A stretch of DNA of 7,871 nt from JAAFHB01 sp037128295 (GTDB taxonomy: Bacteria; Bacteroidota; Bacteroidia; Bacteroidales; Prolixibacteraceae): positions 1 to 7,871 of the forward strand of contig JBAXWR010000322.1 of NCBI GenBank assembly GCA_037128295.1. The letters run 5' to 3'. Position numbers and translations under genes: made by a program. Under the pieces are notes generated by a model. It saw only the letters and a list, made by a program, of their open reading frames with translations. It was not told where the DNA came from and ran no database searches. This document shows positions 1-6,521 of the stretch, piece after piece (positions within the stretch are counted from its first letter, which is position 1; each line of letters opens with the position of its first letter).

Positions 1-1671
1 TGTAATTTCCTCAAGGTTATTCTTCTCGTGAGCAGATAGAAATTCAGGTGATTTGCCGATCAATTCTTCGCGTGTATAACCATACATATTTTCAACCCCC
101 CGATTTACATCAAGGAAGATACCTTGTTTGTCCTGAATGTAGATTGCTTCGGATACAGAGTTAAATAAATCAAAATAACTTTGCTCATTCTCCGATAACG
201 ATTTTTCCGCCTTTATTCTCTCGGTGATGTCGCGTTCAATAAAAAATAAATTCCTTGCTTTACCATATTTGTCGTAGATTACGGCAACATTTGATTCAAC
301 AAAAAATTGATTCCCGTCTTTTCTTATCAGAATGAAAATTTCAGGGTCCAATTTATCCCCATTCAATGTATTTTCCCTCCTTTTCTGGGCTTTTGTTTGA
401 TAGGATGGTTCAACAAATCCGTATATATTTATGCCCATCAGCTCTTCTAACGAATTATAACCAAGCATCCTGACCATTTTATCGGATGCCTGGATAAAGG
501 TCCCATCCAGATTGGTAATCGCAATCCCATCAGGTGAGGTTCTGACAATGGTATGCCATAGCTCCTCACTCTCTTGGAGTGCTGCCTTGGTTTGATTGAC
601 GAGAAAAATGCTTTTTGCAAGCTTCTGGTTTACACGATAGATGTAAAAAGCAATGATACTTATGATTACAATTATTGACCCAGCGAAACCCAATATCCGA
701 AAGTACCACTTCATACTTTTTTCATTCGAGTCAAACATAAACCCATTAAGAGAATAACCTGTTTGAAGGAGGCCTATACTTGAATAGGTATCTGCAATAT
801 GCTGCCAGCGGTTAAGGTTCATATAACCGATATCAATAAGGTCGGGCTGGAGCAATGGAATCATCTGATCAGATTCAAAATGCAAATAATCAGTTGAATG
901 AACCTTAGAATATTTTGAGAAGATCATTTCGATAACCCTATCGCGGTTGTCTTTGGCATATTGCCACCCACGAAGAGAGGCAGCGCGGAAAGCTTTGACG
1001 CGGTCGGAGTGATTGACAAGCTCCTTTTCCGAAGTAAAAAGATTATCCCCATAAAAATCAATACCTGCTGAACGGGGACTAAAAGTCTGATAAGGAAAGT
1101 TGATTTGTCTGAAATAATAAGGTTCACTGGAAAGATACCCTGACATAGCCTCTGTTTTGCATTGGATTAAACCATCTGCACTGAAACTGTGGGGCACCAT
1201 TTGGATACTATCCATTGGGATACCCTCCTTTTTAAGAAAAGCAATAAGTTCCTCTGATTGAGGTTCGAGCATCAATCGCTTTCCAACCAAATCCCTGAGA
1301 TGGTGGATTTCGGGCGCTGCATAAATCTCGTAAGGTGATTGTTGAAATATAACGGCAAGTACCACAACTGGTTTCCCGGATGATCGTGCCAGTAAAAGGC
1401 CACTGCTCCCGACACCATATTGAGCCTTATTTTGAACCACTTCGTTAACCGGATCTGTATCAGGTCCTGCTTCCAGGATGTTTACATCCAATCCTGCCTC
1501 ACTGTAATACCCTTGCTCCTTGGCCGCATAATATCCTGCAAACTGAAATGCATGGGTCCATTTAAGTTGCAATGTCACCTTTTCCTGCGCATTGGAAGGT
1601 ATAGCATATAACAACAAAAACAATTGAATAAAAAGGCCAATTTTATTACTAAAATAGGTTAAACTATTCAT
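1..1671 (-). CDS. Membrane sensor with periplasmic NMT1/THI5-like binding domain and PAS domains, 3' end cut off (probable histidine kinase)
   Basis: The open frame runs from ATG at 1671 to the window edge: 557 codons without a stop, so the C-terminus is missing. Residues 1-29 form a signal peptide (hydrophobic 11-24, ending near SNAQ). Residues 30 to about 265 match the NMT1/THI5 substrate-binding fold: LQLKWTHAFQFAGYYAA, then GYYSEAGLDV and the YGVGSSGLLLARSSGKPV stretch. One transmembrane helix lies at about 324-346 (FRILGFAGSIIVIISIIAF). PAS domain 1 covers about 371-488 and ends in a PAC-like IERDITERIKAEKSL; PAS domain 2 starts near 498 and is cut at 557. The family layout is a ligand-binding periplasmic domain signalling through PAS modules to a kinase or, less often, a cyclase. 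A histidine kinase output is inferred, not seen. THI5-type relatives bind thiamine-pyrimidine precursors, but the ligand here cannot be read from sequence. The gene lies downstream of a strong terminator and has its own candidate promoter. Confidence 0.88.
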   Translation of the reverse strand, partial: MNSLTYFSNKIGLFIQLFLLLYAIPSNAQEKVTLQLKWTHAFQFAGYYAAKEQGYYSEAGLDVNILEAGPDTDPVNEVVQNKAQYGVGSSGLLLARSSGKPVVVLAVIFQQSPYEIYAAPEIHHLRDLVGKRLMLEPQSEELIAFLKKEGIPMDSIQMVPHSFSADGLIQCKTEAMSGYLSSEPYYFRQINFPYQTFSPRSAGIDFYGDNLFTSEKELVNHSDRVKAFRAASLRGWQYAKDNRDRVIEMIFSKYSKVHSTDYLHFESDQMIPLLQPDLIDIGYMNLNRWQHIADTYSSIGLLQTGYSLNGFMFDSNEKSMKWYFRILGFAGSIIVIISIIAFYIYRVNQKLAKSIFLVNQTKAALQESEELWHTIVRTSPDGIAITNLDGTFIQASDKMVRMLGYNSLEELMGINIYGFVEPSYQTKAQKRRENTLNGDKLDPEIFILIRKDGNQFFVESNVAVIYDKYGKARNLFFIERDITERIKAEKSLSENEQSYFDLFNSVSEAIYIQDKQGIFLDVNRGVENMYGYTREELIGKSPEFLSAHEKNNLEEIT

Positions 1672-1700
1672 AATAGGCGTTTTAACGAATTGTGAAAAAG

Positions 1701-1714
1701 CTGATTCGAATCAG
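1701..1714. promoter_or_regulatory. Perfect 14-bp palindrome at the sensor promoter (candidate operator)
   Basis: CTGATTCGAATCAG is a perfect inverted repeat with no mismatches. It lies 29 bp upstream of the sensor ATG and just downstream of the candidate -7 element at 1721-1728, so it would cover the transcription start. That position suits a repressor or autoregulator site. It could instead fold in the leader RNA as a 5-bp stem with a UCGA loop. The symmetry is seen directly; the operator role is inference. Confidence 0.4.
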
Positions 1715-1720
1715 TCTTCC

Positions 1721-1728
1721 CAAAAATA
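1721..1728 (-). promoter_or_regulatory. Candidate Bacteroidota-type -7 element for the sensor gene
   Basis: The minus strand reads TATTTTTG, a full match to the TAnnTTTG -7 element known for the primary sigma factor of Bacteroidota. It lies 49 bp upstream of the sensor ATG. No well-placed TTTG -33 element was found: the nearest, in GATTTGTA, is only 14 bp away. The site is therefore plausible but unproven in AT-rich DNA. The rest of the 254-bp gap between the sensor and the TPM gene holds the terminator at 1868-1903 and a small inverted repeat (GTAAA-TTCT-TTTAC, 1760-1773), and no gene. Confidence 0.4.
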
Positions 1729-1867
1729 GATAAAATGACCTACAAATCAGATCCTATTGGTAAATTCTTTTACAATTTATTCAAACCAGGTATGGACAAA
1801 GGGAAATTGCCTCCTGGTTCACTTCTAAGGATTTCATTGGTTCAGCGAATAGTTTATAGCAAACTAA

Positions 1868-1903
1868 AATAGGATGACCTGGCAAATGGAAGGTCATCCT
1901 ATT
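1868..1903 (-). terminator. Strong intrinsic terminator of the lemA-TPM-TPM operon
   Basis: A perfect 13-bp stem pairs 1868-1880 (AATAGGATGACCT) with 1891-1903 (AGGTCATCCTATT) around a 10-base loop. On the minus strand the stem runs into TTTAGTTTGC, a U-rich tail; the plus-strand flank is A-rich (GAAAATAC), so it should stop only minus-strand transcription. It begins 22 bp after the stop codon of the last operon gene and separates that operon from the sensor gene. Confidence 0.87.
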
Positions 1904-1925
1904 GAAAATACAATATGTGTGTATC

Positions 1926-2765
1926 TTACCAGGAGCCTCCGGCACCTCCGCCACCAAAGCTCCCACCTCCGAAACCACCAAAGTCGCTACCCGATGAACC
2001 ACCTCCAAAACCACTTCCCCCTGAGAAGTCGTTCCACGATCCATGATGCCGGTTTCCACCAAGCATATTGCCCAGAAGCAGCCCGCCCAGAAAACCAGGG
2101 GTTCCCCCTCCAATACTGTGATGGTTGCTACTTCCTCTTTTTAGCACAAAAAATAGGATCATGACGATGAGAATCGTGACAAAACCTCCTCCTGAGGAAC
2201 CTGACTTGCGCTTGCCTGTCGATTCAATGTATTTCTCTGCAGTGAATTCACCTGATGTTAAAGAGATAAGTACATCTGTTGAACGGTCAAGTCCTTTGAA
2301 ATAGTCGTTTTGCTTAAAGGCTGGTATTAACTCTTCGCTTACAAGAGCCTGACGGGAAACAGCATCGGGAACTACAGCTTCAAGTCCATAACCTACAGCT
2401 ACAAACACTTCCCCTTTTTCGTTCCCATATTTGGGCTTTACAAGGATCAATATACCATTATTTTTCCCTTTTTGTCCAATTCCCCATTTTTCGGCTAGTT
2501 TGAACGAGTAATCAGCTTTGTCATAACCAGACAAGCTTTTTACAGTAACAATGGCAATTTGGGTCGAGGTCCTCCTGTTGAAATTGACCAGTTTATTCTC
2601 CAAAGAATTTACCTGTTCAGGAGCAAGCACTCCGGCAAAGTCGTTGACAAGACGTGGAGGTTCTGGACGTACAGGTAAATCCTGAGCCTTTACAACGAAC
2701 CCGGAAAGTGCCATTACGATAAGAAAACCTATTATGTATTTGATTTTCATTTGATTATATTTCAT
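1926..2765 (-). CDS. Secreted, membrane-anchored TPM-domain protein (YgcG-like) with Gly-rich tail
   Basis: A 279-residue protein with a signal peptide at about 1-28 (IIGFLIVMALSGFVVKAQ). The TPM domain (PF04536) covers about 38-172, with the family hallmarks VNDFAGVLAPEQVNSLENKL, AEKWGIGQKGKNNGILILV and VAVGYGLE. A transmembrane helix lies at about 194-208 (FVTILIVMILFFVLK). A Gly/Ser-rich tail from about 216 ends in GGGGAGGSW, a common ending in this family. The domain should sit outside the cytoplasmic membrane. The fold is related to plant TLP18.3, for which phosphatase activity is reported; the bacterial role is unsettled and no activity is claimed here. The ATG at 2765 overlaps the upstream stop codon (TAATG), pointing to translational coupling; a second ATG at 2750 (residue 6) would give a more compact signal peptide. 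It is the last gene of the lemA operon. Confidence 0.92.
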   Translation of the reverse strand: MKYNQMKIKYIIGFLIVMALSGFVVKAQDLPVRPEPPRLVNDFAGVLAPEQVNSLENKLVNFNRRTSTQIAIVTVKSLSGYDKADYSFKLAEKWGIGQKGKNNGILILVKPKYGNEKGEVFVAVGYGLEAVVPDAVSRQALVSEELIPAFKQNDYFKGLDRSTDVLISLTSGEFTAEKYIESTGKRKSGSSGGGFVTILIVMILFFVLKRGSSNHHSIGGGTPGFLGGLLLGNMLGGNRHHGSWNDFSGGSGFGGGSSGSDFGGFGGGSFGGGGAGGSW

Positions 2766-3202
2766 TAGTTTCCGTACGAAATTTCATCCGAAAGTTCGTT
2801 CACATCATCGGCCTGGTGAGGAAAATATTGTTTCAATTGTTGCCCCGACATTTCGATCCCTTTAACCAATCCAATGGCAAACTCCCCTTGTTTAAAATGA
2901 GAAACCATGATTTCTTTAATTTCATCCCAAAAACCATCAAGGACAACCTTATTAATACCTGAATCACCGATAATTGCAAATTTCCGGTCGTTGACAGAAA
3001 GATAAATCAAAACACCATTTCTGGCCGCAGTTGCCTGCATCCCCAGTTTTTTAAAGAGCCATGCAGCCCTGTCGAGTACTTCACCTTTGCATTTGCTTTC
3101 AATATGCACACGGATTTCGCCACTTGTATTGGCTTCTGCCCTGGCAATCGCCTCAACGATCAGTTTTTCATTTTCTTTACCCAGAAATTCTTTGGGGTTC
3201 AT
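2765..3202 (-). CDS. Soluble TPM-domain protein
   Basis: A 145-residue protein that is essentially one TPM domain (PF04536): TSGEIRVHIE at 26-35, then DRAAWLFKKLGMQATAARNGVLIYLSV (44-70, positions given for the full motif) and the KFAIIGDSGINK segment at 74-85. It has no signal peptide, no transmembrane helix and no Gly-rich tail, so it is predicted to be cytoplasmic, unlike the TPM protein encoded after it. ATG at 3202 lies 11 bp after the lemA stop; its own stop overlaps the next start by one base. Small soluble TPM proteins paired with LemA and a secreted TPM protein are a recurring Bacteroidota arrangement. The molecular function is unknown; the family assignment is firm, a catalytic role is not. 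Confidence 0.9.
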   Translation of the reverse strand: MNPKEFLGKENEKLIVEAIARAEANTSGEIRVHIESKCKGEVLDRAAWLFKKLGMQATAARNGVLIYLSVNDRKFAIIGDSGINKVVLDGFWDEIKEIMVSHFKQGEFAIGLVKGIEMSGQQLKQYFPHQADDVNELSDEISYGN

Positions 3203-3213
3203 TTGAATATGAA

Positions 3214-3807
3214 TTAGAATTGTACTTTGGGTGCTTTATCTGCCCCTTTTTCGGCTTCAAAATAGGCCTTCTTTTCAAAGTTCCGCATCGAAGCGATGAT
3301 GCTTTGCGGAAATTGCCTGATGTAGGTATTGTAACCTCTGGCAACCTCATTGAATTTTTGTCTTTCAACAGTTATCCGGTTTTCAGTCCCTTCGAGCTGT
3401 GCCTGCAAGTTTAAGAATCCTTCATTGGCTTTCAATTCAGGGTATTTTTCCATAACAACCATCAATCTTCCCAAAGCAGATGATAAACCACCCTGTGCAT
3501 CCTGAAATTGCTTCATGGAAGCTTCAGTCAGTTTTGAAGGATCCACAGTTACCTGTGTTGCCTTTGCACGCGCCTCAATTACAGCCGTTAAGGTGGATTT
3601 CTCAAAATCGGCATACCCTTTTACCGTATTCACCAGATTTGGGATAAGGTCGGTACGGCGTTGATAGACATTCTCGACCTGCGACCAGGATGCAGCAACA
3701 CTTTCATCCAAAACCACCATTTTATTCCCCGTTGAGATCCCCCATTGGAAACCAAAAAACAACAATATTACGATAACAATCAATACAATTATACCTGTTC
3801 TTTTCAT
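3214..3807 (-). CDS. lemA: LemA family protein
   Basis: A 197-residue protein of normal LemA length. It has one N-terminal transmembrane helix at about 5-22 (GIIVLIVIVILLFFGF), followed by a helical domain with the family signatures WSQVENVYQRRTDLIPN (41-57), VKGYADFEKSTL (62-73), and YPELKANEGFLNL followed by LEGTENRI (122-145), then RQKFNEVARGYN (149-160). LemA proteins are membrane-anchored coiled-helix proteins named after a Listeria antigen; their biochemical role is unknown. ATG at 3807 is preceded by an A-rich AAAAAGAAAATC stretch instead of a clear Shine-Dalgarno site, as is usual in Bacteroidota. It is the first gene of a three-gene unit with two TPM-domain genes. The 97-bp gap upstream holds a small inverted repeat (3844-3861) but no convincing terminator for the antiporter gene. 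Confidence 0.95.
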   Translation of the reverse strand: MKRTGIIVLIVIVILLFFGFQWGISTGNKMVVLDESVAASWSQVENVYQRRTDLIPNLVNTVKGYADFEKSTLTAVIEARAKATQVTVDPSKLTEASMKQFQDAQGGLSSALGRLMVVMEKYPELKANEGFLNLQAQLEGTENRITVERQKFNEVARGYNTYIRQFPQSIIASMRNFEKKAYFEAEKGADKAPKVQF

Positions 3808-3843
3808 TTTGATTTTCTTTTTAATTTAAAACACAACTATTGG

Positions 3844-3861
3844 TCACAAATTAGGCTGTGA
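3844..3861. promoter_or_regulatory. Inverted repeat TCACA-N8-TGTGA upstream of lemA
   Basis: Two 5-bp arms, TCACA (3844-3848) and TGTGA (3857-3861), are exact reverse complements around 8 bases, 37 bp upstream of the lemA ATG. The half-sites face the opposite way to a CRP site (TGTGA-N6-TCACA), so it is not a standard CRP box. On the minus strand the repeat overlaps TAATTTG, which is one base short of the TAnnTTTG -7 consensus, so this may be the lemA promoter region. No U-tract follows it, which argues against a terminator. Confidence 0.2.
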
Positions 3862-3904
3862 AATTACGCAAGAATATCTGAATTTAACTTCTTCCATCCA
3901 TATT

Positions 3905-5629
3905 TTATTCTAAACTATTGTCATACTTGTCATAAAAGATTCCATAATTGTCATCCCTGATCCTTCCAATGGTGCTGTTGATTTCATTTTGAGGAACCAA
4001 GAATTTGGTAAGCACCCTTTCAAAAAGGTCAATTGCTGTCTCGAATTCTTCTGGAATAACCTGATTGGCACCTAAACGGTAAAGTTCCTCGATGTCTTCC
4101 ACATGTTTTGTCCTTACCAAAATAAAAGCATGTTTATTGATACTCCGAACCTTTTCAGTAACTGCCATTGCGGTTATCAAATCGCCGATTGAAATCACAA
4201 CTATTTTTGCAGTATCAACATGAGCCTTTAATAGAATTGGCTCATTCACTGCGTCACCATAGATAACGGAATCTCCTTTTTCCTGTCGTTTGCGAACTAT
4301 GGCCGGATCGAAAACAATTGAAATATAAGGGATATTATTGTATTTTGCCATCACTGAAAGGTTGATTGCCCTTGAATCTTTACCAATCAGAACCAGGTGA
4401 TTGCCAAGTTTCGGAATGTCAATCTGATGCAAAGGGAACAACCCCTTTACAAGGAATGCCGGAAGTGGAAGTTTTAGCAGCAATCCTGCAATCGGACGAC
4501 CCAATTGGATCAGAAGAGGTGAAACTGACATTGTTATAATCGCCACCGCCAGAAATAACTGATAATAGAAATCGGTCAGGATTTTGTAACTTGTACCCAT
4601 TTTTGCAAGGATAAACGAAAACTCACCAACCTGAGCAAGTGCAATTCCGACAAGTACTGTTCCCCTGAAAGTATGCCCCATCAAAAAGGCAGTAAATCCG
4701 GCAATAATGATTTTTATTCCAATGACCAACAAAACTGTAAACAAAACAAGACCGATATTCTGATAAACAAAATGAAGATCAAGCAACATTCCAATAGATA
4801 CGAAGAAAAAACTAGTAAAGGTATCGCGGAATGGGATCAGGTTACTGAATGCATTATCGCTGTACTCAGATTCAGAGATCATTAACCCTGCCAGAAAAGC
4901 ACCGAATGCCAGGGTAATCCCCAATGTTGATGTAAGTAAAGCTACTGAAAGACAGATCAGAAGGACGCTCATCAGGAACAATTCCTGATTCCTCGTCATG
5001 GCTATCCGGTGCAGTAACTTTGGTATAACCCATTTGTTTCCAACATAAACAAATCCGATGATCAGTATTGCCTTGATCATCAAGGCAATAAAATCCGAGC
5101 CCAGATTTGTTGTTTCGCCCTTCAGAAATGGGGTAAACAATAACATGGGAACTAACACAATATCCTGAAAGATAAGGATCCCGACAACAGTCCGGCCATA
5201 GTTGGAGGTCACTTCTGAACGATCCTGTAAAATCTTCAATACTACAGCTGTACTACTAAGTGCTGTTAGAAAGCCGATGAACAAGGCTGCTTTCCACTCC
5301 ATATTATAGCTCCTTGCAAGCACCATCGTGCTAAGTGCGGTCAATGAAAGTTGGATAAAACCACCCAGGAAAACGATCCTCCTGATTTTTAACAAATGCT
5401 TCAGGCTAAACTCCATTCCAATTGTGAACATCAGGATCACTACCCCAAGTTCTGCCATCAGCTCAATTTCATGGGGATTACTGATGATACCAAGAAGAAA
5501 AGGTCCGGCAACAACACCTGTCAGCAAGTACCCAATGAGGGTGGGTACCTTGATCTTTGTAAACAAAAAGTTGACAAAGGTCGATAACGCGAAAATAATT
5601 ACAACATCCTTTAGTATTTCTATATTCAT
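3905..5629 (-). CDS. CPA2-family cation:proton antiporter (KefB-like) with degenerate RCK-N domain
   Basis: A 574-residue membrane protein. Residues 1 to about 385 form a Na+/H+ exchanger domain of roughly 12 helices with CPA2 landmarks: ALSSTAVVLK (123-132), FQDIVLVP with a conserved Asp at 156, LAFGAFLAGLMISES (241-255) and AQVGEFSFIL (332-341). It should exchange K+ or Na+ for protons across the inner membrane. Residues 410 to about 530 form an RCK/TrkA-N regulatory domain (NHLVLIGKDS, IVFDP, VIYGDA at 455-460). The loop that is normally GxGxxG reads GKDSRA (416-421), so two of three glycines are missing, and no TrkA-C domain follows: the protein stops about 40 residues after RCK-N. I chose ATG at 5629; an upstream in-frame TTG at 5638 would add three residues but is a rarer start with no better ribosome site. 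It lies 26 bp after the DUF3124 gene, probably in one operon. Whether it exports K+ like KefB/KefC or Na+ is not resolved. Confidence 0.9.
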   Translation of the reverse strand: MNIEILKDVVIIFALSTFVNFLFTKIKVPTLIGYLLTGVVAGPFLLGIISNPHEIELMAELGVVILMFTIGMEFSLKHLLKIRRIVFLGGFIQLSLTALSTMVLARSYNMEWKAALFIGFLTALSSTAVVLKILQDRSEVTSNYGRTVVGILIFQDIVLVPMLLFTPFLKGETTNLGSDFIALMIKAILIIGFVYVGNKWVIPKLLHRIAMTRNQELFLMSVLLICLSVALLTSTLGITLAFGAFLAGLMISESEYSDNAFSNLIPFRDTFTSFFFVSIGMLLDLHFVYQNIGLVLFTVLLVIGIKIIIAGFTAFLMGHTFRGTVLVGIALAQVGEFSFILAKMGTSYKILTDFYYQLFLAVAIITMSVSPLLIQLGRPIAGLLLKLPLPAFLVKGLFPLHQIDIPKLGNHLVLIGKDSRAINLSVMAKYNNIPYISIVFDPAIVRKRQEKGDSVIYGDAVNEPILLKAHVDTAKIVVISIGDLITAMAVTEKVRSINKHAFILVRTKHVEDIEELYRLGANQVIPEEFETAIDLFERVLTKFLVPQNEINSTIGRIRDDNYGIFYDKYDNSLE

Positions 5630-5655
5630 ATTTATCAAGAAGTTATAACTTTTTC

Positions 5656-6186
5656 CTATTTAGGTTCCTTAGGGGATATCACTTCCGCATTTGTCGTAAA
5701 TGAGATTCCCTGCTGGCCTGCGGTTCCAATCATCACCGCCTGAATCAGCAATTGTTTTGAGTAGATGCTGGATCCCCAATCAATAATAAAACTGGCCCCT
5801 GCACCACCTTTATCTTCCTTATCTTCGATCACAAATTCAATCGACTCTAGCGGTTTTAAAAGAATGGGGCGTTCAACGATAAAACGCAATAACTTTCCAT
5901 AGGAATCGTTGTATCTAGCAGTCAGGAGGTAAGCACTATCCTGCAAGGAAATATTCCTGATGCTGACGGTTGCTGTTAGCAGAAACCGCTGTCGGCCATC
6001 GAGGTGGTAGATATCGGAATAGATAGGCACGTAATCGGTTTCATTGTATTTTAACAATGATGTATCCACAGTCACATAGTTGTAGTTGTGGCTCGGATAA
6101 TTAATTGATTGAGGTTTCGACGTGTCTCTGTTTTGACAGGCAAAAAAGGACGCAAAAAGCAAAAATAGGAATATGTGATTTTTCAT
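5656..6186 (-). CDS. DUF3124 family predicted lipoprotein
   Basis: A 176-residue protein with a hydrophobic N-terminus (4-16) followed by Cys17 in FFAC, a weak lipobox, so it is probably a lipid-anchored envelope protein. Residues from about 50 to 170 match what I recognise as DUF3124 (PF11322): YVPIYSDIYH (52-61), FLLTATVSIRN (68-78), LKPLESIEFVIEDKE (110-124), GGAGASFIIDW (127-137), and the distinctive AVMIGTAGQQGISFTT (150-165). No function is established for the family and no catalytic residues are evident; the fold is probably a beta-sandwich. The gene stops at TAG (5656-5658), just before the antiporter gene, which suggests co-transcription. A 12-bp palindrome, AAGTTATAACTT (5640-5651), occupies the gap between them. 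The family call comes from remembered motifs and is fairly confident; the lipid anchor is less so. Confidence 0.85.
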   Translation of the reverse strand: MKNHIFLFLLFASFFACQNRDTSKPQSINYPSHNYNYVTVDTSLLKYNETDYVPIYSDIYHLDGRQRFLLTATVSIRNISLQDSAYLLTARYNDSYGKLLRFIVERPILLKPLESIEFVIEDKEDKGGAGASFIIDWGSSIYSKQLLIQAVMIGTAGQQGISFTTNAEVISPKEPK

Positions 6187-6521
6187 GACTTGAACCGATT
6201 AATTACGATTTGCAATTTAATAAAATGATCGATAGTACCGCACATCAAAGCATAAAAAATTAAGCTTCCTCAGAACGGTAAATCAGGGTTTTCAAAATCA
6301 TATTCCATCAGGAAGAGTTTCAAAATCCACCTATTGTCAATTCCTCAAAGGGGAAGCAGTAAATAATTGTGAATATGTGATCCGGGAGAAAAGTGAATAT
6401 ATCCGTTCAAACCCATAGATGATTGAAAGTCCCCCCTATGGTGGTGAAATAGGAGGAACCATTTATCATTTCGCGAATATCGAGACAAGCAATTGAAAAC
6501 TAAGAACATCCGGATTACCGG
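6187..6521. other. Gene-free intergenic region of 335 bp
   Basis: No frame on either strand gives a credible gene, and no tRNA or small RNA was recognised. Contents: a possible terminator hairpin at 6432-6456; a 10-bp direct repeat TTTCAAAATC at 6290-6299 and 6318-6327; two similar segments starting GTGAATAT at 6369 and 6393, each leading into ATCCG; and AT-rich DNA at about 6205-6265 that should hold the DUF3124 promoter. No clean TAnnTTTG element was found: the best is TATGCTTTG on the minus strand, with one base too many. The region may include degraded sequence, but nothing identifies a source. Confidence 0.6.
6432..6456 (-). terminator. Possible weak terminator after the alpha-mannosidase gene
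   Basis: On the minus strand CCTCCTAT (6456-6449) pairs with ATAGGGGG (6439-6432) around a 9-base loop, 65 bp after the mannosidase stop codon. The one irregular position is a G-U wobble in minus-strand RNA but a C-A mismatch in plus-strand RNA, which fits a minus-strand role. The tail, ACTTTCAATC, is only mildly U-rich, so termination efficiency is doubtful. Confidence 0.35.

Noticed and set aside
1929..2030. Repeat array or CRISPR-like structure in the CCACC/CCTCC-rich stretch
   Set aside because: It is simply Gly and Ser codons of the TPM protein tail, with no regular unit or spacers.
1781..2164. Open frames on both strands overlapping the 3' end of the secreted TPM gene
   Set aside because: They arise from the low-complexity Gly-rich coding region read in other frames; the TPM protein explains this DNA and neither alternative resembles a known family.
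3061..3414. Plus-strand and alternative minus-strand frames across lemA and the first TPM gene
   Set aside because: Shadows of genes with unmistakable family signatures; their translations look random.
3844..3861. CRP/FNR-type binding site
   Set aside because: The half-sites point outward (TCACA-N8-TGTGA), the reverse of the CRP arrangement; kept only as an unassigned inverted repeat.
5630..5638. TTG at 5638 as the antiporter start
   Set aside because: It adds only three residues; the in-frame ATG at 5629 is the commoner start type and the TTG has no better-placed ribosome site. It is kept only as an alternative.
5328..5648. Plus-strand open frame of about 106 codons opposite the antiporter start
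   Set aside because: Antisense to a confidently identified membrane domain; no recognisable motif.
6290..6327. Direct repeat TTTCAAAATC as a mobile-element footprint
   Set aside because: Ten bases of AT-rich sequence 28 bp apart, with no inverted repeats, transposase or flanking gene; chance is sufficient.
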